64,000 nt of DNA from Bacillota bacterium (lineage in GTDB: Bacteria > Bacillota > Clostridia > Oscillospirales > Acutalibacteraceae). Position 1 is the first letter of the stretch. Each line of letters begins with the position of its first letter. Below, piece after piece: positions 34,325-42,993 of the stretch. The stretch covers positions 10,382 to 74,381 of the forward strand of contig JAEWYE010000078.1 of the NCBI GenBank assembly GCA_023458755.1. Reading direction: 5' to 3'. The translations under genes and the position numbers were made by a program. Below the pieces are notes generated by a model, which did not search any database, was not told the origin of the DNA, and was given only the letters and a program-made list of their open reading frames with translations.

Positions 34325-35638
34325 ATGCAGATGATAAAGCAGCGGGTCAGGGCATTTTTTAAAAAATATTCCATGGATTATCAAAGTATAGATATCGCCG
34401 AACAAGCGGAGCGGTTCGCCAGGGAGATGAAACGCGGCCTTGCGGGCGAGGGCGGTTCTCTGCGCATGATTCCCACCTTCCTGGGCCCCGCAAACAAACT
34501 TACGGCAAACAGGCCGGTTCTTGTTCTGGACGCTGGCGGTACCAATTTCCGCCTTGCGGTGGTTTCGTTCGATGAAACCAACGTTCCCCGCATTGAAGAT
34601 TACCGCGCCTGTGCCATGCCGGGAACAAATGCGGAACTGGAATCCGAAGAATTTTTCCGTACCATTGCCCATCTGATCCTTCCGGTAGCGGACAGGAGTG
34701 ATACCATCGCGTTCTGCTTCTCCTACGCTTGTGAACCTACTCCTGACTGTGACGGGATTATTGCAGAAATCGGCAAGCAGCTTCAGGTTAAGGGACTGGT
34801 TGGGGAAAAGTTGGGTGACAGGCTCAATGAGGCTCTGTTGGAGCTTGGATATACCCGAAAAAAACGAATTCTTGTCATAAATGATTCTGTCGCGACGCTT
34901 TTGGGCGGAGTGGCAGCCTCCGGTGGATGTCGATATGGCGGATACATCGGTTTTATTCTCGGAACAGGATTGAATGCCAGTTATGCGGAAAAGCTGGAAC
35001 GTATCCCGAAAATTTTGTCTGGATACTATTCGGGTGAAGAACTGATTATCAACACGGAATCCGGTGACTATAACGGGTTCCCATGCGGAAAGCTGGACGA
35101 TATCTATGATGCGACGCTGATTGACCCGGGAACATGGCGCTATGAAAAAATGGTTGCGGGGCGCTATCAGGGCGGACTTGCGCTTGTTGTGCTCCGACAG
35201 GCGGCAAAGGATGGTTTGTTCTCCATTCAGTTCCGCAACCAAATTCAGGCGATTAAAGATTTAACTTCTTTTCAGTTGGACGAATTTTTGGATCAGCCCG
35301 AGGGAGATAATGTACTCGCAAAGTGCTGTTTCGGTGCAGATTCGGTAGATGCCGTTACCGCTTTTTACATAATTGATGCGTTGGTGGAACGTGCCGCAAA
35401 GCTGGTTGCAGTCAATTTGGCCGCACTTATGCTTCAGATGAACGCGGGACTTAATCCGCTTCGTCCGGTTTGTATAACGGCAGATGGTTCAACTTTTTAT
35501 AAATCCCGTTTGTTCCGCAAAAAGCTGGATTACTACGTGAAGCAATCACTAAACGGACAACTTGGTCTATACTGCAAATTCAATCACGTTGCAGATGTAA
35601 ATCTGATTGGAACCGCAGTTGCCGGTCTTTGTATTTGA
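34325..35638 (+). CDS. Eukaryotic-type hexokinase family protein
   Basis: A protein of about 437 residues with the hexokinase (not ROK or glucokinase) pattern: LVLDAGGTNFRLAVV corresponds to the phosphate-binding DLGGTNFR block, and ILGTGLNASY to the GTGxNAxY block of eukaryotic hexokinases. It should phosphorylate a hexose with ATP. The frame is open from a TTG at 34259, but GGGAG before the ATG at 34325 makes that the likelier start. It is the last gene before a terminator and gives the locus a second, unrelated sugar kinase besides the ROK protein. Confidence 0.82.
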   Translation: MQMIKQRVRAFFKKYSMDYQSIDIAEQAERFAREMKRGLAGEGGSLRMIPTFLGPANKLTANRPVLVLDAGGTNFRLAVVSFDETNVPRIEDYRACAMPGTNAELESEEFFRTIAHLILPVADRSDTIAFCFSYACEPTPDCDGIIAEIGKQLQVKGLVGEKLGDRLNEALLELGYTRKKRILVINDSVATLLGGVAASGGCRYGGYIGFILGTGLNASYAEKLERIPKILSGYYSGEELIINTESGDYNGFPCGKLDDIYDATLIDPGTWRYEKMVAGRYQGGLALVVLRQAAKDGLFSIQFRNQIQAIKDLTSFQLDEFLDQPEGDNVLAKCCFGADSVDAVTAFYIIDALVERAAKLVAVNLAALMLQMNAGLNPLRPVCITADGSTFYKSRLFRKKLDYYVKQSLNGQLGLYCKFNHVADVNLIGTAVAGLCI

Positions 35639-35941
35639 AGTTGAATTTCGAACAGAATTGTCGACCGTGATAAGCTATAGAAGTTCACAGCAAAATATTC
35701 TTAATTTACGTAAACTGGCACCGATTTTACTGGGTGTCAGTTTTGTTTTTACTGGAATACGCATAGGATTATAAAATCTATATTTAAAAAAATCTGTACT
35801 TATCTGCAGCACTTAGTTGATTTTAGTTGTCAATTTTTAGCGAAAAATAATAAAAAACTACAAATATTCTCAGAATCAACTAGCAATTTTTTTAGAAAAT
35901 GCTATAATATAGAAAGCAGTCGAAATAACGGAGGTAATGAC
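35639..35941. other. Intergenic region between hexokinase and cheV
   Basis: Contains the locus terminator (35712-35751) and a TATAAT at 35903-35908 upstream of cheV without a recognisable -35. No sigma-28 promoter pattern and no gene were seen here. Confidence 0.5.
35712..35751 (+). terminator. Intrinsic terminator ending the amino-sugar locus
   Basis: The stem pairs AAACTGGCACC with GGGTGTCAGTTT (one G-U pair) around an 8-9-base loop, followed by TTTTGTTTTT. Confidence 0.85.
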
Positions 35942-36859
35942 ATGAAAAAACAAGATAAAACAGAAATACTTTTAGAATCCGGAACAAATGAATTAGAAAT
36001 TATGGAATTTACCATTGCCGGTGAACTTTTCGGTATAAACGTAGCAAAAGTCAGAGAAATTATGAAGGTCAGTTCAGTTAAGCCAATGCCAAATTCGCAC
36101 TCCGTTATTGAAGGCATTTTTAAACCCAGAGATACCGTTATTACGGTGCTGAATTTAGCAAAATATTTGCATCTTCCGGAATCCACGGATCCCGACCGCG
36201 ATATTTTTATCGTTACTAATTTTAATAATCTGAACTTTGCGTTTCATGTTCATACGGTTGTTGGCATTGATCGCATTTCTTGGAGCAATATGCAAAAACC
36301 GGATAACATTATTTACGGCGGCAGCGAGGGTGTTGCAACAGGAATTGCCGAGTATGAAAAAAGATTAATTACCATTTTAGACTTCGAAAAAATTGTTGCC
36401 GAAATTAGCCCGGAGGACGGCATAAAAATAGCGGATCTCGATAAATTGGGCAAGCGCAGCCGCAGCAGCAAACCGATTTTGGTTGCCGAGGACTCCATGC
36501 TGCTATCAAAAATGATTGTGGAATCTCTGCATAAAGCGGGCTATGAGAACATCATAAAAACCGACAACGGCAAAGAGGCATATGACTTTCTGCAGGAAGC
36601 AAAGAACGAGGGCGACGCAATCTGTGATCATGTTGCCTGTGTGGTAACGGATATTGAAATGCCGCAGATGGATGGCTACCATCTGACCAAGCTGATTAAA
36701 GATGACTCAATTCTAAAAAATCTGCCGGTTGTTTTGTTCTCTTCCATTATTAGTGAGGATGTCAAGAACAAGGGATTGCAGGTTGGAGCGGACGCGCAGA
36801 TTTCTAAGCCGCAAATCGCAAATTTGGTTTCAGTAATTGATAACCTTATTTCAAAATAA
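35942..36859 (+). CDS. cheV: Chemotaxis coupling protein CheV (CheW domain plus receiver)
   Basis: A 305-residue protein. Residues 1-165 are a CheW domain (IMEFTIAGELFGINVAKVREI, FKPRDTVITVLNLAKYL) and residues 178-305 a response-regulator receiver with AEDS near its start, phospho-acceptor Asp in VTDIEMPQMDG and the conserved Lys in ISKPQ. CheV couples chemoreceptors to CheA and takes part in adaptation. GGAGG precedes the ATG. No cheA or flagellar genes are adjacent; a chemoreceptor lies 9 kb downstream. Confidence 0.93.
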   Translation: MKKQDKTEILLESGTNELEIMEFTIAGELFGINVAKVREIMKVSSVKPMPNSHSVIEGIFKPRDTVITVLNLAKYLHLPESTDPDRDIFIVTNFNNLNFAFHVHTVVGIDRISWSNMQKPDNIIYGGSEGVATGIAEYEKRLITILDFEKIVAEISPEDGIKIADLDKLGKRSRSSKPILVAEDSMLLSKMIVESLHKAGYENIIKTDNGKEAYDFLQEAKNEGDAICDHVACVVTDIEMPQMDGYHLTKLIKDDSILKNLPVVLFSSIISEDVKNKGLQVGADAQISKPQIANLVSVIDNLISK

Positions 36860-36875
36860 AATATTACAAGACATA

Positions 36876-36907
36876 AAAAAGCTCTCACTTTCTTGTGGGA
36901 GCTTTTT
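36876..36907 (+). terminator. Intrinsic terminator after cheV
   Basis: The GCTCTCAC/GTGGGAGC stem is flanked by A and T runs, six-base loop. It may also serve the converging comFB transcript. Confidence 0.85.
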
Positions 36908-36955
36908 GCTTTAATAGCTGATCTTGAATTTTCGTAAAATTTGGTTTTAGGCGGA

Positions 36956-37243
36956 TTATTTTGCATTGAGTGCCATGCTGTGTCTTGGGTGCGCTTTTAC
37001 TTTTTCTGCTCCCTGCATTAAAATGGTAAGCATATCGGTTTCGTATTGCACTGAAAGAGTATCCAGCTTGGAATACACCGAGCCTTCATAAGTAGCAACG
37101 TATTTGGGAGGAAGCCGATTTAACGCGTATGCAACAATGTCTGTCCGGCATTGTTCACATTTACAGCAGTCCAGTTTATCAATGATTTCATTTAATTTCA
37201 GCTCGACTAATGTTTCCATCACGTTTCGCAAATCCTGTTCCAT
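36956..37243 (-). CDS. ComFB-family protein
   Basis: A 95-residue protein matching the late-competence ComFB family: an N-terminal helix ending in EIIDKLDCC, then KCEQCRTDIVAYALNRLPPKYV. The CCKCEQC cluster may bind zinc. ComFB proteins have been reported to bind cyclic dinucleotides and affect motility or competence in other bacteria. It is convergent with cheV, which would fit a motility link, though they are on opposite strands. GGAGGGG precedes the ATG. Confidence is high for the family, low for the role. Confidence 0.85.
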   Translation of the reverse strand: MEQDLRNVMETLVELKLNEIIDKLDCCKCEQCRTDIVAYALNRLPPKYVATYEGSVYSKLDTLSVQYETDMLTILMQGAEKVKAHPRHSMALNAK

Positions 37244-37349
37244 AATTCCCCTCCATATTTCTTAATAGACTTTACCTCTCTTCTGATTTTGAATATAGCA
37301 CAGAACATCAGGAAAGTAAAGGTATATTTGCTTGTTGTTAAAATTTAGG

Positions 37350-37390
37350 TTGCCAGAATCTTGTAATATGCGATATACTATATAGTATAT
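37350..37390 (+). promoter_or_regulatory. Promoter with 18-bp palindrome over the -10, upstream of the HI0933-like flavoprotein
   Basis: TTGCCA (37350-37355) and TATACT (37374-37379), spacer 18. The perfect palindrome ATATACTATATAGTATAT (37373-37390) covers the -10. Its 14-bp core recurs at 50664-50677. Confidence 0.6.
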
Positions 37391-37422
37391 GCAATCAAAT
37401 AGATCAGTAGGATGTGAAAGAA

Positions 37423-38721
37423 GTGTCACAGCAGGAAAAAAAAGTAGATATCGCTATTGTAGGCGGCGGCGCTGCCGGATTAATGGCGGCTGTGACGGCC
37501 GCCAACGAATGTACGGGCAAAGCGCGAAAACTTTCAAAACCGGTAACCATTGCCGTTTTGGAAGGAGCCGCACGTGTTGGCAAAAAACTGCTTGCAACCG
37601 GAAACGGGCGGTGTAATCTTACGAATACCCATATGGATGTTTCGCATTATTACGGCGATAGCTGCCTAATTCAGCCAATTCTGGAGCAGTATACGCCGCA
37701 GTCTGTTATGGATTCCTTTTTGTCGCTCGGTCTGCTTTGCAGGGAAGAGGATGAGGGACGCGTGTATCCGTATAATGTGCAGGCTGCCGCGGTGCTTGAA
37801 ATTTTGCGCCGCCGGCTTGATGATTTACAGGTTGAAATCCTCTGTGATTTTTCCGTAGCTTCCATACAAAAAACATCGAGCTGGTTTGAGCTTCTTTCAA
37901 ATGATGGGCAGGCCGTTTTGGCAAAGAACGTGATTCTTGCATTCGGCGGAAAGGCTTCCCCACAGCTCGGTTCAAACGGCAGCGGGTTTGCACTTGCGCA
38001 GTCGCTCGGGCACAGCGTAACGCCGCTTTTTCCGGCACTTGTGCCGCTTAAAGCCACACCGGAGCGCGCCAAACCGCTGAAAGGTATGCGCAGTGCCGCC
38101 GTGGCAAGTCTGTTAGCGGACGGCAAAACTGTAGAAAAAGAAATGGGTGAAGTGCAGTTTACGGAAACCGGACTTTCCGGTATCTGCATATTTCAGATTT
38201 CTCGCCTTGTGAGCGAATATTTTGCCACGCATAAAATCTGCGGAAAGCCCTGCAAATCCATTGAAATTTCGCTTGACCTGATGCCCGACTATTCCAAAGA
38301 AAATATTGTGGATTTCCTGCAAAAAACAGGCAAGCTGTTTCCAAATTTGCCATCTTTCGAAATGCTTGCCGGTCTGCTCAACAAACGCGTCGGACAGGAA
38401 GTCATGAAGCATACGCTGCCGCAGCTTACGGGAAAACCGGTATCCGCATTAAAAGCGTTTCAGCTCTGTGCGGTTGCCGATACCATAAAAGATTTTCGCT
38501 TTCCGGTTACCGGCACCATGCCGTGGCAAAACGCGCAGGTAACGGCTGGGGGCGTTTCGCTCGACGAAGTGGACTTGACTTCTATGCGGTCACGCAAATG
38601 CGATAATTTGTATCTGGCAGGCGAACTGCTGAACGTTGACGGCGACTGCGGCGGCTATAACCTGCATTGGGCGTGGTGCAGCGGCATCATCGCAGGGCGC
38701 GCGGCTGCACAGAATTTATAA
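37423..38721 (+). CDS. HI0933/BaiN-like NAD(P)/FAD-dependent oxidoreductase
   Basis: A flavoprotein of about 432 residues. The dinucleotide-binding motif IAIVGGGAAGLMAAV is at the N-terminus, followed by GAARVGKKLLATGNGRCNLTN, typical of the HI0933 family (YhiN/BaiN). A second motif, GGVSLDEVD, and a C-terminal LYLAGELLNVDGDCGGYN region complete the FAD site. Its substrate is unknown; BaiN homologues reduce bile-acid enones in gut clostridia, but that is one branch only. GTG at 37423 or 37414 could be the start. It is followed 25 bases later by another flavoprotein gene. Confidence 0.87.
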   Translation: MSQQEKKVDIAIVGGGAAGLMAAVTAANECTGKARKLSKPVTIAVLEGAARVGKKLLATGNGRCNLTNTHMDVSHYYGDSCLIQPILEQYTPQSVMDSFLSLGLLCREEDEGRVYPYNVQAAAVLEILRRRLDDLQVEILCDFSVASIQKTSSWFELLSNDGQAVLAKNVILAFGGKASPQLGSNGSGFALAQSLGHSVTPLFPALVPLKATPERAKPLKGMRSAAVASLLADGKTVEKEMGEVQFTETGLSGICIFQISRLVSEYFATHKICGKPCKSIEISLDLMPDYSKENIVDFLQKTGKLFPNLPSFEMLAGLLNKRVGQEVMKHTLPQLTGKPVSALKAFQLCAVADTIKDFRFPVTGTMPWQNAQVTAGGVSLDEVDLTSMRSRKCDNLYLAGELLNVDGDCGGYNLHWAWCSGIIAGRAAAQNL

Positions 38722-38746
38722 AACAATACATGAGGACAAATGAACT

Positions 38747-40336
38747 ATGCTGAGAATATCTGAAATTACATTGCCGCTTGACGGTACACAGCAGGATTTA
38801 ATCAACCTTGCGGCCAAAAGGCTGAAAGTGGAGCCGGGCAAAATTCAAAAGCTTGAACTGGTTAAAAAATCGGTAGACGCACGCAAAAAAAGCGACGTTC
38901 ATTTTATCTGCACGGTCGAAGCGGAACTGAACGAAGAACATGCGGTGCAAGCGGGCAGCCGTGATACGAAAATCACACTGGCGCAGCCCTATCATTATGA
39001 ATTACCGGTATCCAAAAAGCTCAATCAGCGGCCGGTGGTGGTCGGGTTCGGCCCGGCTGGACTGTTTGCGGCGTTGATTCTGGCGCAGGCGGGGCAATGC
39101 CCGATTGTGTTTGAACGCGGCAGCAGTGTGGAAAAACGTACCCGGCAAGTGACGGATTTTTGGCGCGGCGGCAAACTGGATACCGAATCCAATGTGCAGT
39201 TCGGCGAGGGCGGAGCGGGCACGTTTTCGGACGGAAAGCTTAATACCGGCACCAAAGACAAGCGCGCGCGAAAGGTATTGCAGGAGTTTGTAAACGCGGG
39301 CGCGCCATGTGAAATCCTGTATGAAGCCAAGCCGCATATCGGAACGGACAAGCTGGCACTCACCGTTCAACAGATACGGGAAACCATTTTGTCGCTGGGC
39401 GGCGAAGTCTATTTTGAAACCAAATTAACCAATATACTGATAAAGGACAATGCTATTTGCGCGGTTGAGGTAACGCCGAAGGGCGGAAGTCCGTATCGGG
39501 TCGAAACGGATAACCTGATTCTGGCGCTAGGACACAGTGCGCGCGATACACTGGAATGGCTGCATACGATTGGCTTGCCTATGGAGCAAAAGCCGTTTTC
39601 GGTCGGCGCGCGCATCGAACATCTGCAAAGCAGAATCAATGCCGCACAGTACGGCAAATTTGCAAAGCATCCCGCGCTCGGTGCGGCGGATTACAAGCTT
39701 GCCGTTCATTTAAGCAACGGCAGGGGAGTATACACGTTCTGCATGTGCCCCGGCGGTACAGTTGTTGCTTCCGCTTCGGAAGAAGGACATTTGGTCACAA
39801 ACGGCATGAGTAATTTTGCGCGTGATGGCAAAAACGCAAATTCTGCGCTGTTGGTCGGTGTGAATCCACAGGACTTCGGCAGCAGCCATCCACTTGCGGG
39901 CATTTATTTTCAGCGGGAACTGGAGAAAAAAGCGTTTGAACTGGGCGGCGGAAATTATCACGCTCCGGTTCAGCTTGTGGGAGATTTTTTAAAAAATCAG
40001 GCTTCCGTTACACTAGGAGAGGTAGCGCCAAGCTACGCGCCGGGGGCTACCCTTTGCAATCTCACCGATTGCCTGCCGGAATTTATAGCCGACTCCATGC
40101 GGCAGGGTATTCGGCTTATGAATAATAGCCTAAACGGATTTTCCAGTCCTGACGCGGTTTTGACTGCCGTTGAAAGCCGCAGTTCGTCGCCTGTGCGCCT
40201 TCTGCGCGGCGAAAATTTGCAGTCCGTTTCTATTGCGGGGCTGTACCCCTGCGGTGAGGGCGCGGGGTATGCGGGCGGCATTGTTTCCGCCGCCGTAGAC
40301 GGTATCAAATGTGCGGAGCAAATTCTGCTTTCTTGA
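38747..40336 (+). CDS. FAD-dependent dehydrogenase of the COG2509 type
   Basis: A 529-residue flavoprotein. An N-terminal domain of about 90 residues (RISEITLPLDGTQQDL) precedes the FAD motif VVVGFGPAGLFAALILA. A family-specific block, VQFGEGGAGTFSDGKLNTGT, and the C-terminal GLYPCGEGAGYAGGIVSAA are present. The family is uncharacterised. It is co-directional with the HI0933-like gene and probably in one operon. Two short repeat elements and a bidirectional terminator follow. Confidence 0.85.
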   Translation: MLRISEITLPLDGTQQDLINLAAKRLKVEPGKIQKLELVKKSVDARKKSDVHFICTVEAELNEEHAVQAGSRDTKITLAQPYHYELPVSKKLNQRPVVVGFGPAGLFAALILAQAGQCPIVFERGSSVEKRTRQVTDFWRGGKLDTESNVQFGEGGAGTFSDGKLNTGTKDKRARKVLQEFVNAGAPCEILYEAKPHIGTDKLALTVQQIRETILSLGGEVYFETKLTNILIKDNAICAVEVTPKGGSPYRVETDNLILALGHSARDTLEWLHTIGLPMEQKPFSVGARIEHLQSRINAAQYGKFAKHPALGAADYKLAVHLSNGRGVYTFCMCPGGTVVASASEEGHLVTNGMSNFARDGKNANSALLVGVNPQDFGSSHPLAGIYFQRELEKKAFELGGGNYHAPVQLVGDFLKNQASVTLGEVAPSYAPGATLCNLTDCLPEFIADSMRQGIRLMNNSLNGFSSPDAVLTAVESRSSSPVRLLRGENLQSVSIAGLYPCGEGAGYAGGIVSAAVDGIKCAEQILLS

Positions 40337-40395
40337 CTTTCGCTGCTATCTCAGAAAAAGATGAGTATTCGCATGGGTTTTGGAATGAGTGCTGG

Positions 40396-40450
40396 TAGCC
40401 TATCTCACTAGTAATGTTACTGCGGTGATGCGCAGTAAGGAAGAGATTTC
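40396..40450. repeat. Short palindromic repeat element, copy A
   Basis: About 55 bases from TAGCC to GAGATTTC, with the perfect inverted repeat TTACTGCG (40417-40424) / CGCAGTAA (40431-40438). It aligns loosely with copy B 40 bases downstream: both begin TAGC-..-ATCTC, carry a central CGCAGT and end GAGATTTC. Confidence 0.55.
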
Positions 40451-40487
40451 CACCACGCTATGAGCACATATTACAAAATTCCTTTTA

Positions 40488-40540
40488 TAGCTCATCTCCC
40501 TTGTTAAAGGGAGATGTCACCGCAGTGACAGAGAGATTTC
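40488..40540. repeat. Short palindromic repeat element, copy B
   Basis: About 53 bases with a 10-bp perfect hairpin CATCTCCCTT-GTTA-AAGGGAGATG (40493-40516) directly followed by GTCAC-CGCA-GTGAC (40516-40529) and GAGATTTC at the end. It looks like a small non-coding interspersed repeat. Confidence 0.6.
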
Positions 40541-40556
40541 GTTTAACAAGCGCAAC

Positions 40557-40592
40557 AAAAGGCTGCCGGAAAATTTTTCGGCAGCCTTTTTC
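40557..40592. terminator. Bidirectional intrinsic terminator between the flavoprotein gene and corA
   Basis: AAAAGGCTGCCG / CGGCAGCCTTTT, 12-base perfect stem with an AT-rich loop; A and T runs on both sides. Confidence 0.9.
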
Positions 40593-40605
40593 AGTGAATG
40601 CTCGA

Positions 40606-41538
40606 TTACAGCAGCTTTTTCTTTCGGAAAAATATGACCGAAACCACCACGAACGCAATGCTAATCCCAATGGCGTAAAGATAGCCATAAGGCCAGTGCA
40701 GCTCCGGCATATCGTTGAAATTCATACCGTACCAGCCCGCAATGAGGGTGAGCGGCAGAAAGATGGCGGTCACAACCGTGAAAATCTTCATAACCTGATT
40801 CAGGCGAATGTCCACCTGTGACTGATACGCTTCACGCACTTGGGTGATGTAATCGCGCAGATTCTGAATGTTGCGGTTCAGGCGGTCAACGCGGTCGGTG
40901 AACATTTTAAAATATTTAATGGAATTGCTGTCCAGCAGAGAGTTTTCGTTTTCCTCGATGCTTTCGGCTACGTCGAGAAGCTGTTCGTAATATTTTTTCA
41001 GGAACATCAGCCTTTTGCGCATATCAATAATGTTCTTTATGTAGTTTCCGTTTGTAGTTTCAATCACCTGTTCCTCAAGCGCGGAAACCTCTTCCTCAAA
41101 GGCCACAAGTCTTTGTGAATCGTTGACGGTCAGTTGGTCAAAGAAATAAAAAATGATGCGAATAATGGTGAGCTTTGCGGTTTTGTTCTGTATGTAAAAA
41201 TCGATAACATCCTGCACCGCTTTGACCGGCTTGCTACATACAAAAATCAGTGCGTTCGGCATGATATACATTCCGATTCGGTCAGTGGCGGTGTAGAGTG
41301 TATCTTCGTCCAGAATGTTGAGCGCGATAAAATCGTATCCGTCGTATGCTTCATGCTTGGAGGAACCGGAAATTCCGCATTCACGCACGGTTCGCGCCGC
41401 GATTTTGGTGCCGGTCTGTTTTGCCCACTCCTCTGTGGAGCAAACGCAGACAAACCCGGAGTCGGCATGCTCAAAGTCCACCGGCTCGTTCTGCGCAACC
41501 TCGCATAAACTATCCTCGTTTATTTTATAAATCTTCAT
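40606..41538 (-). CDS. corA: CorA-family magnesium/divalent cation transporter
   Basis: A 310-residue protein with a large cytosolic N-terminal domain, a long helix with coiled-coil character (about 150-240), and two C-terminal membrane segments. The first ends in the CorA signature YGMN (GWYGMNFNDMPEL). A basic RKKK tail follows the second segment. CorA pentamers import Mg2+ and sometimes other divalent ions. The promoter fits TTGCAT-17-TACAAT at 41580-41608. Confidence 0.92.
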   Translation of the reverse strand: MKIYKINEDSLCEVAQNEPVDFEHADSGFVCVCSTEEWAKQTGTKIAARTVRECGISGSSKHEAYDGYDFIALNILDEDTLYTATDRIGMYIMPNALIFVCSKPVKAVQDVIDFYIQNKTAKLTIIRIIFYFFDQLTVNDSQRLVAFEEEVSALEEQVIETTNGNYIKNIIDMRKRLMFLKKYYEQLLDVAESIEENENSLLDSNSIKYFKMFTDRVDRLNRNIQNLRDYITQVREAYQSQVDIRLNQVMKIFTVVTAIFLPLTLIAGWYGMNFNDMPELHWPYGYLYAIGISIAFVVVSVIFFRKKKLL

Positions 41539-41579
41539 TTTTATGTTACCTTCCCGTCGAAAAATTCAAATATGCCATT

Positions 41580-41608
41580 ATTGTAGCAGAGTTAATTTCA
41601 GAATGCAA
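41580..41608 (-). promoter_or_regulatory. corA promoter
   Basis: On the minus strand TTGCAT (41608-41603) and TACAAT (41585-41580) with a 17-base spacer. Confidence 0.6.
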
Positions 41609-41634
41609 TCCATGCCGTGTGCTTTTTCACAGAA

Positions 41635-41663
41635 TTGTAGATTGCAGGTCGTTGTGTTATACT
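41635..41663 (+). promoter_or_regulatory. pepT promoter
   Basis: TTGTAG (41635-41640) and TATACT (41658-41663) with a 17-base spacer, about 50 bases before pepT. Confidence 0.6.
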
Positions 41664-41715
41664 GAGAATCAGAAGAATAATCGAATGATTTATATGATAG
41701 AAACGGAGAACCAGG

Positions 41716-42933
41716 ATGAGAGCACAGGAGCGGTTACTGAACTATATTGCTTATGACACCACATCGAATGAGGAAAATCATGCCTGCCCCAGCACACCCG
41801 GTCAGCTTAAACTTGCCAAGGTTTTGGTGAGTGAAATGCGGGCAATGGGTATTGCGGACGCGTGCGCGGATGAACACGGTTATGTGTACGGATCTATTCC
41901 CGCCTCTGCGGGTTTTGAACATCAGCCGGTAATTGGGCTGATTGCGCATATGGACACGTCTCCCTCTGCGAGCGGAAAGGATATTCATGCAAAAATCGTT
42001 CGGAATTATGACGGCGGCACGATTGTTTTAAATGAAGAAAAAAATATTACAATGAGCCCGAAGGAATATGAAAGCCTTGCCGATTACCTCGGTCAAGATT
42101 TAATCGTGACCGACGGAACCACGCTTTTAGGTTCGGACGACAAGGCAGGTATCGCGGAAGTTTTAACGGCGGCGGAACAGCTTCTGCAAAGCGGAAGGCC
42201 GCACGGAAAGGTTGTCATCGCATTTACGCCGGATGAAGAAATCGGGCGCGGCGCGGATTTATTCGACGTACCGCGTTTTGGCGCTGATTTTGCTTATACG
42301 GTGGACGGCGGAAAGCTCGGTGAGCTGGAATACGAAAATTTTAACGCCGCCGCCGCGAAGGTCGCGGTGAACGGCGTGAGTATTCATCCGGGTGACGCAA
42401 AAGGAAAAATGAAGAATTCTCTTTTGATTGCTATGGAGTTTAACGCGATGCTCCCAGCCTTCGAAATTCCGGCAAATACCGAGGGCTACGAGGGCTTTCA
42501 TCATCTGTGCGGTATGCAGGGCGACGAAGAAAAAACCGTTATGCAGTATATCATCCGCGACCATGACAAAGAAAAATTTAAGCAGAAGAAAGCGTGCTTT
42601 GAGGCTATTTCCCAATATTTGAATGAAAAATACGGTAAAGATACCGTTGTGCTGATGCTCAAGGATTCCTATTATAATATGAAAGAACAGATTGAGCCGC
42701 ATATACATATCATTGACCGTGCCAAACAGGCAATGCTGCATTGCGGCGTTACTCCACGGGTCGTTCCTATTCGCGGCGGAACGGACGGCGCGCGGCTTTC
42801 CTTTATGGGCTTGCCGTGCCCGAATCTTTCAACCGGCGGGCACAATTTTCACGGCAGATTTGAGTACATTCCTATCCAGTCCATGGACAAAATGGTGGAG
42901 GTGCTTCTGCAGATAATCGCTCAGGAGAACTGA
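41716..42933 (+). CDS. pepT: Tripeptide aminopeptidase PepT
   Basis: A 405-residue M20-family peptidase that removes the N-terminal residue from tripeptides in the cytosol. Zinc and catalytic motifs are in order: HMDTSPSASG, GSDDKAGIAEVL, FTPDEEIGRGAD (adjacent Glu pair), and the late GGHNFHGRFEY histidine. IRGGTDGARLSFMGLP is also typical. Length matches PepT. It is a single gene between its own promoter and a bidirectional terminator shared with ansA. Confidence 0.95.
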   Translation: MRAQERLLNYIAYDTTSNEENHACPSTPGQLKLAKVLVSEMRAMGIADACADEHGYVYGSIPASAGFEHQPVIGLIAHMDTSPSASGKDIHAKIVRNYDGGTIVLNEEKNITMSPKEYESLADYLGQDLIVTDGTTLLGSDDKAGIAEVLTAAEQLLQSGRPHGKVVIAFTPDEEIGRGADLFDVPRFGADFAYTVDGGKLGELEYENFNAAAAKVAVNGVSIHPGDAKGKMKNSLLIAMEFNAMLPAFEIPANTEGYEGFHHLCGMQGDEEKTVMQYIIRDHDKEKFKQKKACFEAISQYLNEKYGKDTVVLMLKDSYYNMKEQIEPHIHIIDRAKQAMLHCGVTPRVVPIRGGTDGARLSFMGLPCPNLSTGGHNFHGRFEYIPIQSMDKMVEVLLQIIAQEN

Positions 42934-42947
42934 ACTGGCACAATAGA

Positions 42948-42992
42948 AAACGCACCCTGCAGATCTATGCTTCCTAGCCGCAGGGTGCGTTT
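42948..42992. terminator. Bidirectional terminator between pepT and ansA
   Basis: A 13-base perfect stem AAACGCACCCTGC / GCAGGGTGCGTTT with a 19-base loop. Confidence 0.85.
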
Positions 42993-42993
42993 G

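Noticed and set aside
36956..37300. Sigma-28 promoters for comFB and cheV
   Set aside because: I searched both upstream regions for TAAA-N15-GCCGATAA and found no acceptable match.
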